A stretch of DNA of 8,006 nt from Syntrophales bacterium. GTDB lineage: Bacteria; Desulfobacterota; Syntrophia; Syntrophales; UBA2210. The position numbers and the translations under genes are program-made. The DNA is taken from NCBI GenBank assembly GCA_028715865.1, contig JAQUQY010000059.1, positions 1 through 8,006 of the forward strand, given 5' to 3'. Under the pieces are notes generated by a model that was not told the DNA's origin, made no database searches, and saw nothing but the letters and a program-made list of their open reading frames with translations. Positions within the stretch are counted from its first letter, which is position 1. Each line of letters opens with the position of its first letter. Shown here piece after piece: positions 1-5,953 of this stretch.

Positions 1-433
1 TCCGGTCCGCCAAGATGCCGCCGTCGCGTTCGGCGACCCGTGTTACCACAGACTCAAGGTGTTCAAGTGAAAAAGGCTTCATAATGAAATCAATGGCGCC
101 GGCTCTCATGGCTTCCACGGCTGTATTGACGGTCCCATAGGCCGTGATGACGATGACCGGCGTTTTTGGCGACATCCGCTTTATGCCGGCAAGAACTTCC
201 ATGCCGCCAAGGCGGGGCATCCGCATGTCCGTTATAACAACTTCAAAGGTGTTCTTTCTGAACTTGTCCAGGGCGTCCTGACCGTCATCGGCTGTTTCAA
301 CATCATAGCCGCAGCTTTGCAGGGACTCAGAAAGGGCCGCCCGCATGGATGGTTCATCGTCTACGATAAGTATTGTCTTGGAACTCGACGGCTTCTGAGG
401 CTTCTGTTTACTGCTGAACGTTTCTTCGGCCAT
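1..433 (-). CDS. Response regulator, receiver domain only (3' end outside window); probably NtrC-type
   Basis: This is the N-terminal 144 residues of a two-component response regulator that would receive phosphate from the kinase encoded just upstream. A short polar tail (residues 1-18) precedes a complete receiver domain (about 19-135). It has the acidic pair D25-D26, phosphoacceptor D69 in the context ITDMRMPRLGG, switch residue T97 in VIVITAYG, and the conserved lysine K119 in FIMKPF. The ATG lies 2 nt after the kinase stop, with AAGGAA inside the end of the kinase gene as a likely ribosome site, so translation is probably coupled. The output domain is cut off by the window edge. The TDMRMP and AYGTVNTAVEAMRAGA motifs resemble receivers of NtrC-family sigma-54 activators, and the sigma-54-like promoter of the same operon fits this. 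The receiver assignment is firm; the NtrC class is inferred. Confidence 0.93.
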   Translation of the reverse strand, partial: MAEETFSSKQKPQKPSSSKTILIVDDEPSMRAALSESLQSCGYDVETADDGQDALDKFRKNTFEVVITDMRMPRLGGMEVLAGIKRMSPKTPVIVITAYGTVNTAVEAMRAGAIDFIMKPFSLEHLESVVTRVAERDGGILADR

Positions 434-435
434 CA

Positions 436-1722
436 CTAAAGTTCCTTCCCCGCATGCACAGGTTCGGCAAAGTCGACAAGGGGAAGCGTGATGGTCATGA
501 CGGTTCCCCCCTCCTCGCTGATGTCGGCTGCCACGATGCCGCCGTGCATGTCGATGATATTGTGGACGATAGCCAGACCCAGGCCGGCTCCGCCTTCCCT
601 GGTCGTGAAGAATGGATCGAAAATGCGTTGCATCACTTCCCGGGGAATCCCCTCCCCCGAGTCCGTCACGCTGATCTCAACATCGCGCGCGATCAACCGC
701 CCTTCATCTAATGTGTTTTCTCCCGGCGGGATAAGCCGGGTTTCGATGCCCAGCTCTCCTCCGTCCGGCATGGCCTGCAGGGAATTGAGAAAGAGGTTTA
801 GAAGAACCTGCTTCAGCATTTCAGCGTCAACGGCGATACGGGGCTCGCTTTCATCATAACGGACTGACAGGGTTATGTTCTCGTTTTCTATGATGGGCTT
901 GGAAAAGGCCAGCACATCATCAACAAGCCGATGAAGTTCAAGTGTTTTTACAATGGGACTGGGTCTTTTGGTAAAAAGAAGCAGGTTAGAAATCCTGTTG
1001 TTGACATGCCTCACCGATTTGATTATTTCATAGGCGCGGTCACGGCTCCTGTCACTCTCCGGCTCCTTCATGAGAAGCGAGGCGAAAAGCTCCATGCTTG
1101 CCAGGGGATTCCGTATTTCGTGAGCCATTGTAGCGGCCATCTCCTCGAGGGCGGCGAATTTCTCGGAGCGCTTTTCCATTTCCTCCAGCCGAGCAAGCCG
1201 CGTCACGTCTCTGATCACATAGATGGTTTCAGGGTCTTCTCCATTTCGGGCGGTCATAGGACTGCTTGACACTTCCAGCATGCGGCCGTTTACCCGGCGC
1301 CTGACGTTATTAATTACCTCCCCGGGAGTGAAGGAAAACCCGCTCCAGAGGGTGGGAAAGAGTTGGGTCACGTTCCTTCCACGCCAGGGCTGTTCTTCTT
1401 CCCCCTGAACCAGACCGGAATATTTTTCCGCGCTCCCGTTCATGAGCTGTATCCGCCCTTCCGAATCGGTGACGACCACGCCGTTTTTAAGGCTTTCAAG
1501 GATCATCTCCAGATAGGAACGCATCTCTTCCTTGTCCCTCAGGGCTTTTTCAAGCTCCAGGTTTTTCCTTTCCAGTTCCCGGTCTATAAGGTTGAACTGC
1601 TCTTCAAGGCTGTTGAAGGCCTCTTGCATGCGTTCCGCCGCTGAGTTGAAATCATCGAAGGAACGCTCGAGGAGGAGAGCCTCTTCGTCGCCCTGTGTCA
1701 GCTTTGTCAGATCATGCTCCAC
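436..1722 (-). CDS. Soluble PAS-domain sensor histidine kinase (NtrB/FlrB-like)
   Basis: This 428-residue kinase autophosphorylates on histidine and should pass phosphate to the response regulator encoded 2 nt downstream. It has no membrane segment or signal peptide, so it is expected to be cytoplasmic. In order: an acidic, heptad-like coiled coil (about 15-75), a PAS domain (about 72-172, ending IYVIRDVT), a HisKA dimerisation domain with H201 in MAHEIRNPLASMELF, and a HATPase_c domain (about 295-415). The ATPase motifs are intact: N-box N313 (LFLNSLQAM), D354 in VTDSGEGIP, F-box IFDPFFTT, and G2 GAGLGLAIV. The start is GTG at 1722, chosen for its AAAGGAG site 7 nt upstream; the nearby ATG is out of frame. 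Domain order and lack of membrane segments fit the NtrB/FlrB/FleS type. The signal sensed by the PAS domain cannot be read from sequence. Confidence 0.95.
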   Translation of the reverse strand: MEHDLTKLTQGDEEALLLERSFDDFNSAAERMQEAFNSLEEQFNLIDRELERKNLELEKALRDKEEMRSYLEMILESLKNGVVVTDSEGRIQLMNGSAEKYSGLVQGEEEQPWRGRNVTQLFPTLWSGFSFTPGEVINNVRRRVNGRMLEVSSSPMTARNGEDPETIYVIRDVTRLARLEEMEKRSEKFAALEEMAATMAHEIRNPLASMELFASLLMKEPESDRSRDRAYEIIKSVRHVNNRISNLLLFTKRPSPIVKTLELHRLVDDVLAFSKPIIENENITLSVRYDESEPRIAVDAEMLKQVLLNLFLNSLQAMPDGGELGIETRLIPPGENTLDEGRLIARDVEISVTDSGEGIPREVMQRIFDPFFTTREGGAGLGLAIVHNIIDMHGGIVAADISEEGGTVMTITLPLVDFAEPVHAGKEL

Positions 1723-1729
1723 GGGATAG

Positions 1730-1736
1730 CTCCTTT
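1730..1736 (-). promoter_or_regulatory. Ribosome binding site fixing a GTG start for the histidine kinase
   Basis: AAAGGAG on the minus strand stands 7 nt before GTG at 1722. No in-frame ATG near the start has a comparable site, so the kinase most likely starts with GTG. Only 62 nt separate this start from the stop of the upstream SPOR/TPR gene and no terminator is apparent there, which supports cotranscription. Confidence 0.75.
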
Positions 1737-1784
1737 GATTAAATGGCTTGTCTCGTTGTGTTCCCCGTTCATCGCACCCAACAC

Positions 1785-4700
1785 TCAGCGCCCCTCCTCG
1801 GCAGCCCTTCCCAGACCGCCCCTGAACATCTCGTAATTCCTTGCGTAATCCGCTACCCTGTGCCAGAAAGGATCATCCGCATTTTCTTTCATGCTTTCGA
1901 AGTTCTGTAGCGCCCTGTCCCGTTCGGAAAGCTTCGCGTAGGATTGGCCCATCCGGTAGAAGCTCCAGGATTCGGCACCTTCGTCGGGAACCTTTTTGAG
2001 AACCAATCCGTAAAAGAAGGCGCTTTCCCCATACTGTCCCAAGCGATACTGTGATTCTGCGATCCCTTTATAAGACCGTACAGCAATATCGCCATTGTCT
2101 GGCAAACCGTTTTTTTCCACAGCATCAAGAGCCTTTTCATACTGAGTCAGAGCTTGAGAATATCGACCCAACGCCATGAGAGTATCGCCGTACTTACAGG
2201 AAGCACGCGCCCTTGCCTCGGGAAATAAGGCAGCCGCGGCAAGGGTAGCGTAATGCCGCTCCGCGGCGCCGTAATCTTTCCTGCCAAAAGCTATGTCTCC
2301 CAAAAGTTCCTGTGCCCCTGGAGCCAGCGATTTCGCGTGCAACGACGCCTTCGCCAGAACCTCGCCGGCCCTCTTTTCGGCACTTTCGTACAGGCCTTCC
2401 CTCAAGTCCAGTTCGGCCAGGGCCAGCATTGCTCTTCCCCTGCGCCGCTCGTCGCGAAACCGGGACGCCAGGTTTTCCAGGACAGATCTTGAAACCGCTG
2501 AAAGGCCGACATTTTCAAGGCTTTTCGCGGCCTTGAAAAGGCTGTCATAGTCACCTTCTTCGGTGATCCCATGTCGGCGTGACAGGAGAAAAGTATTCAC
2601 CGCTGCCAGGTGATCTCCCGAATCGTGGTAACGATTGATCAGCAACACAGCGATCTCTGAGAGATTGAGCATATTCTCCCTGCGATAGCTTCCCCAGGGT
2701 GACTCAAGATGAAGCCGATGGGCTGTTTCGAAGGCCTCCGGATACCGCTCAAGTTTCATCAGCGCTCCAACTTTCAGAAAAAGCAGTTCATCGCGCCGCC
2801 CACGATCTATGTCTTTTTCCAGGACTTCATCATAAGCAAAAATCGGATCCAAATAATATTCCATATCGTCAAAAATATGACGGGGAAGGGCTCTGCCCGA
2901 CCGGCGGAGCCCCATGTCTGCCATAACGATCATACTCTCCTGTGCCTGCTTGGTTTCCGGGAACCTTTCAATCACCTTCCCAAGGAGCCCCAGCGCTGCC
3001 GGAACCTGCTCCATGGCTGCCAGGATTCTTGCGGCGCCGTAAAGAACCTCAGGTGCTTCCGGTTCGTCGGAATAGAGATTGAACCAGGCGAGAAAAATTT
3101 CGAGGGCCTTTTGTGGACTGCCGCTGCGCATATAGTGCGAACCCAGGACAATTAGTTCCTGTCTTGGAAGAGATTCAATGGACGGCCACATTGTCAGTGA
3201 TTTACCGAATGCTTCGTCAGCTTCGTCGAAATCACCAAGCTGCGAATGGCTGTCACCAAGAAAGAATAATGCGGAACGCTGGTGGGCTCCACCGGGGAAC
3301 CGCTTCAGGTAACCCCCTAACTCGTCGATGGCTGCCTCATATCGCTGCATCCGATAATGGAAAAGGGCCCTCATGTAAAGCGCCTGTGAAAGGTTAGGCG
3401 AACGTGGATGCAGTTCGAATACCCTGTTCAGCTCCCTGAGCCCCTCGTGATACATACGAAGATAATTGTAACCCTCCGCCATCATAATACGGATCTCGTC
3501 ATTACCCTCTGCTGATTCGGGATGCACACGCAAAAGCTGCCGGTACCCTTCGATGGCGGCCATAACCTGGGACCGGCTTCCACGCATGGACAGCATGAAT
3601 ATGCAGTCGGCTATACGCCTGGATAGAAAATCCCTCATCGCCTCACCGGATACACCGCCTCCCTGAATTGACTGAAACGCCTTCAGTGCCGCCTCGTAGT
3701 TCTCAGAGCGAATATGATCCATTGCTTCCGCAACAGCCGGATTTTGCTCCATTGGTGAATATGCCAAAGCGGAGGAGATCAGGGTAAGGCCGGCATGTTG
3801 TGCTTCAGGTATTTCAGCAATTTTTGTCGCGGTATCATCAACAGGTTTTTGTATAGAGATTGAAGAAAGTGTAACAGCACCCTTTTCTGTATCGGAACCA
3901 TTCTCGGTGGTGGGAATTTCTTCAATAACAGTGGCATCTTCGGTAACGGGACCCCCTTCTGTCAGAATCGGCTCCGGGGCATCGACTGGCTTCTTCTCCC
4001 TTTTGCTAATGACTGTTTTCAACGGTTCAGCTGGTACGGCATCCATGGGAGGGGCTACGGTTGATTCTTTTGCAGTTTCCAGGATAGTGTCCGGTTTTGA
4101 AGCCTCTTTTTCTGGCAACGTTTTTAAGTGCCTCGCCTGCCTTGGCTCCGTTGCAGTCTCACCATGGATTTCATCGAGAACGATTATTGAATAATTTTCA
4201 ACAACTCCCTCTTTCTTAAGCACTTCTCCCCGCTCCAGGGCCATTTCCCGATGATTATGCAGGCCGGCGAAAACACGATGCCATTCACCCTGACCGGGCT
4301 GTAAAAAAGTCCGCGAAAAGGCCTGATGGCCGGCTTCTTCCAGCATCCTAACCTGGGCCTCGGCTCGGCCGGCATCGCGGAAAGAGGCTACATGGATCCC
4401 GTACAGCTCCTGCTCCGGCAGATCTTTCCGAAGGCCTTGAAAGGGCATCACGGAAAATCTCTCAATAACTCCTTGTTTCCGAAGCATTTCTCCCCGGTCG
4501 AAGGCATCCTCCCTGTTACCATGGTAACCAGCGAAAACGCGTTGCCATTCATCCTGGCCGGGCAGTGAAAAAGCTCTGGAAAAAGCCGCACAGCCGGCTT
4601 CTTCCAGCATCCTAACCTGGGCCTCGGCTCGGCCGGCATCGCGGAAAGAGGCTACATGGATCCCGTAAAACTGTTCTTCAAGCGGATTTGCCCATACCTC

Positions 4701-4793
4701 TGAAATCAAGATACAGAAAAATGACAAAAACCCGGCAATCAGCAGGATTATGGCAGAATTGACCCTCATTGTGTTCCGGTCCAAAAGAGCCAT
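1785..4793 (-). CDS. Exported protein with two N-terminal SPOR domains and a long TPR array
   Basis: This is a 1002-residue protein. A hydrophobic segment (about 12-30) ends in ISEVWANP, which could be a signal-peptidase I site after A35 or an uncleaved anchor. Two SPOR domains follow (about 40-118 and 128-207); this family usually binds glycan strands lacking stem peptides at division sites. A T/E/P-rich linker (about 210-350) leads to helical repeats from about 355 to 1000, many with TPR signatures (RMQRYEAAIDELGGYLKRFP, LGRYSQALTQYEKAL, YRLGQYGESAFFYGLVL). The protein should act in the periplasm as a peptidoglycan-tethered scaffold; no catalytic motif was seen. The ATG at 4793 has AAAGGAG at 4800-4806, 6 nt away; M9 (ATG at 4769) lacks a comparable site. 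It is the first gene of the operon with the kinase and regulator. SPOR usually sits at the C terminus, so an N-terminal pair is unusual. The specific role is unknown. Confidence 0.88.
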   Translation of the reverse strand: MALLDRNTMRVNSAIILLIAGFLSFFCILISEVWANPLEEQFYGIHVASFRDAGRAEAQVRMLEEAGCAAFSRAFSLPGQDEWQRVFAGYHGNREDAFDRGEMLRKQGVIERFSVMPFQGLRKDLPEQELYGIHVASFRDAGRAEAQVRMLEEAGHQAFSRTFLQPGQGEWHRVFAGLHNHREMALERGEVLKKEGVVENYSIIVLDEIHGETATEPRQARHLKTLPEKEASKPDTILETAKESTVAPPMDAVPAEPLKTVISKREKKPVDAPEPILTEGGPVTEDATVIEEIPTTENGSDTEKGAVTLSSISIQKPVDDTATKIAEIPEAQHAGLTLISSALAYSPMEQNPAVAEAMDHIRSENYEAALKAFQSIQGGGVSGEAMRDFLSRRIADCIFMLSMRGSRSQVMAAIEGYRQLLRVHPESAEGNDEIRIMMAEGYNYLRMYHEGLRELNRVFELHPRSPNLSQALYMRALFHYRMQRYEAAIDELGGYLKRFPGGAHQRSALFFLGDSHSQLGDFDEADEAFGKSLTMWPSIESLPRQELIVLGSHYMRSGSPQKALEIFLAWFNLYSDEPEAPEVLYGAARILAAMEQVPAALGLLGKVIERFPETKQAQESMIVMADMGLRRSGRALPRHIFDDMEYYLDPIFAYDEVLEKDIDRGRRDELLFLKVGALMKLERYPEAFETAHRLHLESPWGSYRRENMLNLSEIAVLLINRYHDSGDHLAAVNTFLLSRRHGITEEGDYDSLFKAAKSLENVGLSAVSRSVLENLASRFRDERRRGRAMLALAELDLREGLYESAEKRAGEVLAKASLHAKSLAPGAQELLGDIAFGRKDYGAAERHYATLAAAALFPEARARASCKYGDTLMALGRYSQALTQYEKALDAVEKNGLPDNGDIAVRSYKGIAESQYRLGQYGESAFFYGLVLKKVPDEGAESWSFYRMGQSYAKLSERDRALQNFESMKENADDPFWHRVADYARNYEMFRGGLGRAAEEGR
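4329..4403 (-). repeat. Second copy (in coding order) of a 75-bp perfect direct repeat in the SPOR region
   Basis: These 75 bases are identical to 4593-4667, with an offset of 264 bp or exactly 88 codons. They encode residues 131-155 of the SPOR/TPR protein, the first strand and helix of the second SPOR domain (YGIHVASF through LEEAG). The flanking parts of the two SPOR domains are similar but diverged at both DNA and protein level. Confidence 0.95.
4593..4667 (-). repeat. First copy (in coding order) of the 75-bp perfect direct repeat
   Basis: This copy encodes residues 43-67 of the SPOR/TPR protein, in the first SPOR domain, and matches 4329-4403 at every base, including synonymous positions. 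Identity limited to this block inside two otherwise diverged domains suggests an in-frame domain duplication followed by local gene conversion, or strong selection on this stretch. Confidence 0.95.
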
Positions 4794-4824
4794 TAAGGGC
4801 TCCTTTTCCCTGTTTACTCATTAT

Positions 4825-4988
4825 TGATGGCATCGTAAAAAGTCTTTGAAACCATCGAATTAGATGGCTTTGTAAAAAGAGCCGCAGGCAAGGCGGGCAA
4901 ATCCTGAGGAATGAGGCGCACATACGGTGCGTCGCAGTGACGAAGGATGAAGCCCAACGAAGCATCCGGCCTTTTTACGAAGTCATCA
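4825..4988. repeat. 164-bp terminal-inverted-repeat element (MITE-like or REP-like)
   Basis: The left end TGATGGCATCGTAAAAAG (4825-4842) and the reverse complement of the right end, TGATGACTTCGTAAAAAG (4971-4988), match at 16 of 18 positions. The element is flanked on both sides by TTAT (4821-4824 and 4989-4992), a possible 4-bp target duplication, though so short a match could be chance. A third, directly oriented copy of the left end, GATGGCTTTGTAAAAAG, lies inside at 4863-4879. The centre carries a CGCAC-ATACG-GTGCG hairpin (4917-4931). No transposase is encoded. It resembles dispersed intergenic repeats seen in deltaproteobacterial genomes, but that is recalled, not searched. It lies between the promoter and the start codon, so the leader RNA would contain it and could fold end to end. 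Confidence 0.65.
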
Positions 4989-5009
4989 TTATTGGCAACT
5001 TCTATCTCC

Positions 5010-5025
5010 AGCAAATTGCGTACCA
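5010..5025 (-). promoter_or_regulatory. Sigma-54-like promoter (-24/-12) of the SPOR/TPR-kinase-regulator operon
   Basis: The minus strand reads TGGTACGCAATTTGCT. Against the sigma-54 consensus TGGCACG-N4-TTGCW it matches all fixed positions except one (T for C at the fourth), with the correct GG-to-GC spacing. The -24 GG is at 5024-5023 and the -12 GC at 5012-5011, so transcription would start near 5000, leaving a leader of about 205 nt before the ATG at 4793. It points at an operon that ends in a probable NtrC-type regulator, which fits sigma-54 control. Activator binding sites would be expected around 5080-5200 but cannot be named. Confidence 0.65.
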
Positions 5026-5215
5026 TTGAAGTCAGGGCAGTACATCCGCGGGCAGTGGCGATTGTTTTCCCTTCCTTGCCTTTTCAGAAAGCATAACGAA
5101 CGTCAGTCGGCATGACTAATGAGACAAATATTTGACGATGTTAAAAAAGAAAAGAATCAAAAGCGGGGATTTTTGTCGCGGACCCTGAAAGGCTCTTGGC
5201 ATGCTTACGCATTTA

Positions 5216-5743
5216 TCAGGGCTTCTTCATGTTCCTTAGAAATTCTTTACTGTTCTCGCCACATGTTTCAACGTCCCATCCATGGGTACGATATTCTTCA
5301 AAGTGGCGAAGCCAGCTTTCACCAGCCCGTGGACATGTGTATATAAAATTGATGAAGTCAGCCAGACGATCCATGGTTTCCGAACTGAGCGCGTGTTCCA
5401 TTCTGCAGGCTTCCTCGTCGGCTTTCTGCAGCTCAACTTTAAGAATGTTTGTCAGGAACCTACGAAGCGCGTCATGTTTTCTTCTCATTTCCTTCCCAAT
5501 GAGAAGTCCCACTTCCGTTAACTGCACCGTTTCATATTTTTCATAGTTAACAAGTCCTCGCTCGTTTAATGTTTTCAGCATGCTGGTAACCGATGGCATC
5601 CTGACATCAAGTTTGCCTGCAATATCCTTGACCCTCACAGCCTTGTTATTCCTGTGGAGGTCGAATATGGCCTCGAGATAGTCCTCCATGGAAGCGGTAA
5701 TGGGCTTCTTCACCAATTTTTTCCTCGCGACGGCCATTGGCAT
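5216..5743 (-). CDS. DtxR/MntR-family metal-dependent transcriptional repressor
   Basis: This 175-residue cytoplasmic DNA-binding protein should repress metal homeostasis genes when loaded with Fe2+ or Mn2+. Its N-terminal winged helix-turn-helix (about 18-82) contains SMEDYLEAIF, VRVKDIAGKLDV, and the recognition helix MPSVTSMLKTL, followed by the wing NYEKYETVQLT. The dimerisation and metal domain follows (about 83-135). Probable ligands are D21, E24 and H90 plus C113, E116 and H117 in the motif CRMEHALS. The D21 position matches MntR, while the Cys at 113 matches DtxR/IdeR, so metal preference cannot be assigned. There is no SH3-like third domain. Instead a tail of about 40 residues carries C137 (TCPRAGESW) and C161. 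Two starts are possible, ATG at 5743 or 5737; neither has a clear ribosome site, and the longer was kept. It is transcribed divergently from the NlpC/P60 gene. Confidence 0.9.
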   Translation of the reverse strand: MPMAVARKKLVKKPITASMEDYLEAIFDLHRNNKAVRVKDIAGKLDVRMPSVTSMLKTLNERGLVNYEKYETVQLTEVGLLIGKEMRRKHDALRRFLTNILKVELQKADEEACRMEHALSSETMDRLADFINFIYTCPRAGESWLRHFEEYRTHGWDVETCGENSKEFLRNMKKP

Positions 5744-5757
5744 TCAGAATTAGTGCT

Positions 5758-5771
5758 ATCTAACATTAGAT
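5758..5771. promoter_or_regulatory. 14-bp palindrome, candidate operator of the DtxR-family repressor
   Basis: ATCTAA-CA-TTAGAT has perfect 6-bp arms around a 2-bp centre. It lies immediately downstream of the predicted -10 box, over the expected transcription start of the repressor gene, 14 bp before its ATG. That position fits autorepression. It shares a TTAG/CTAA flavour with iron-box-type DtxR sites but is shorter than the 19-bp consensus, so binding is inferred. Confidence 0.45.
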
Positions 5772-5777
5772 TGGTTC

Positions 5778-5804
5778 TGTATAACAGCCCTACGGCACTG
5801 TCAA
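5778..5804 (-). promoter_or_regulatory. Sigma-70-like promoter of the DtxR-family gene
   Basis: The minus strand has a perfect -35 box TTGACA at 5804-5799. The -10 box is either TACAGA at 5781-5776 (17-bp spacer) or the better hexamer TATACA at 5783-5778 (15-bp spacer). The start would lie near 5770, within the palindrome at 5758-5771, giving a leader of about 27 nt. Confidence 0.55.
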
Positions 5805-5905
5805 GTCTTTTGCGGCGCCATTGAATCCCGTAAAATAGTGAGTCATCCGTTTTCGCGATGAGGGGGACAAGTAAATATGATATTAAGGATGTAAGGGGCA
5901 TCGCG

Positions 5906-5935
5906 CTGGCATTAAACCGTGCAAATTGATATAAA
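5906..5935 (+). promoter_or_regulatory. Weak candidate promoter of the NlpC/P60 gene
   Basis: TATAAA at 5930-5935 is a good -10 hexamer, and CTGGCA 18 bp upstream (5906-5911) is a poor -35. Transcription would start around 5942, which is compatible only with the ATG at 5954. No better plus-strand promoter was found in the gap that begins at 5744. Confidence 0.25.
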
Positions 5936-5943
5936 GCGGCCAT

Positions 5944-5947
5944 GGAG
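5944..5947 (+). promoter_or_regulatory. Ribosome binding site favouring the ATG at 5954
   Basis: GGAG stands 6 nt before the ATG at 5954. The in-frame ATG at 5942 has no purine-rich site upstream, and the GGAG would lie inside its coding sequence. The downstream start is therefore preferred, which shortens the protein by four residues. Confidence 0.6.
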
Positions 5948-5953
5948 ACGAGA

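Larger units (their letters stand above)
4794..5215. other. 422-bp intergenic region: operon leader, inverted-repeat element, sigma-54-like promoter
   Basis: No credible gene was found here. From the SPOR/TPR start outward it holds the ribosome site (4800-4806), the inverted-repeat element (4825-4988), a sigma-54-like promoter (5010-5025), and upstream sequence that could carry activator sites. That upstream sequence contains a GGGCAGT direct repeat (5035-5041 and 5050-5056), a CAAATATTTG palindrome (5125-5134), and an A-rich run on the plus strand (about 5141-5160, T-rich on the minus strand). Next to the DtxR-family stop, CCCTGA at 5183-5188 can pair with TCAGGG at 5216-5221, around a small ATGC-TTAC-GCAT hairpin (5201-5212). 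With the T-rich minus strand beyond, this might serve as a terminator, but the fit is poor. Confidence 0.6.

Noticed and set aside
488..859. Open frame on the plus strand opposite the kinase ATPase domain
   Set aside because: It is antisense to a complete HATPase domain with all motifs, is low in complexity, and has no ribosome site or recognisable domain.
4184..4639. Two similar 63-residue open frames on the minus strand suggesting duplicated small genes
   Set aside because: Their similarity comes from reading the SPOR direct repeat in another frame; the real reading frame is the SPOR/TPR protein.
4329..4667. Direct repeats as a possible CRISPR array or attachment sites
   Set aside because: There are only two copies, they are inside a conserved coding frame at a multiple of three bases, and they encode the same part of a SPOR domain.
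4814..5026. Possible 70-residue gene on the minus strand across the intergenic region
   Set aside because: It overlaps the inverted-repeat element, and its ATG lies on the -24 box of the sigma-54-like promoter, so that promoter could not express it. It has no ribosome site, and its peptide looks like a chance translation of the repeat.
5121..5175. A- and T-rich stretch as a rho-independent terminator of the DtxR-family gene
   Set aside because: The T-rich minus strand is present, but no stable GC-rich stem stands directly before it; the pairing near the stop codon is about 25 bp away.
5908..5923. Second sigma-54-like site upstream of the NlpC/P60 gene (TGGCATTAAACCGTGC)
   Set aside because: The spacing between the GG and GC elements is one base too long and the bases before GC match poorly; sigma-54 is strict about this spacing.
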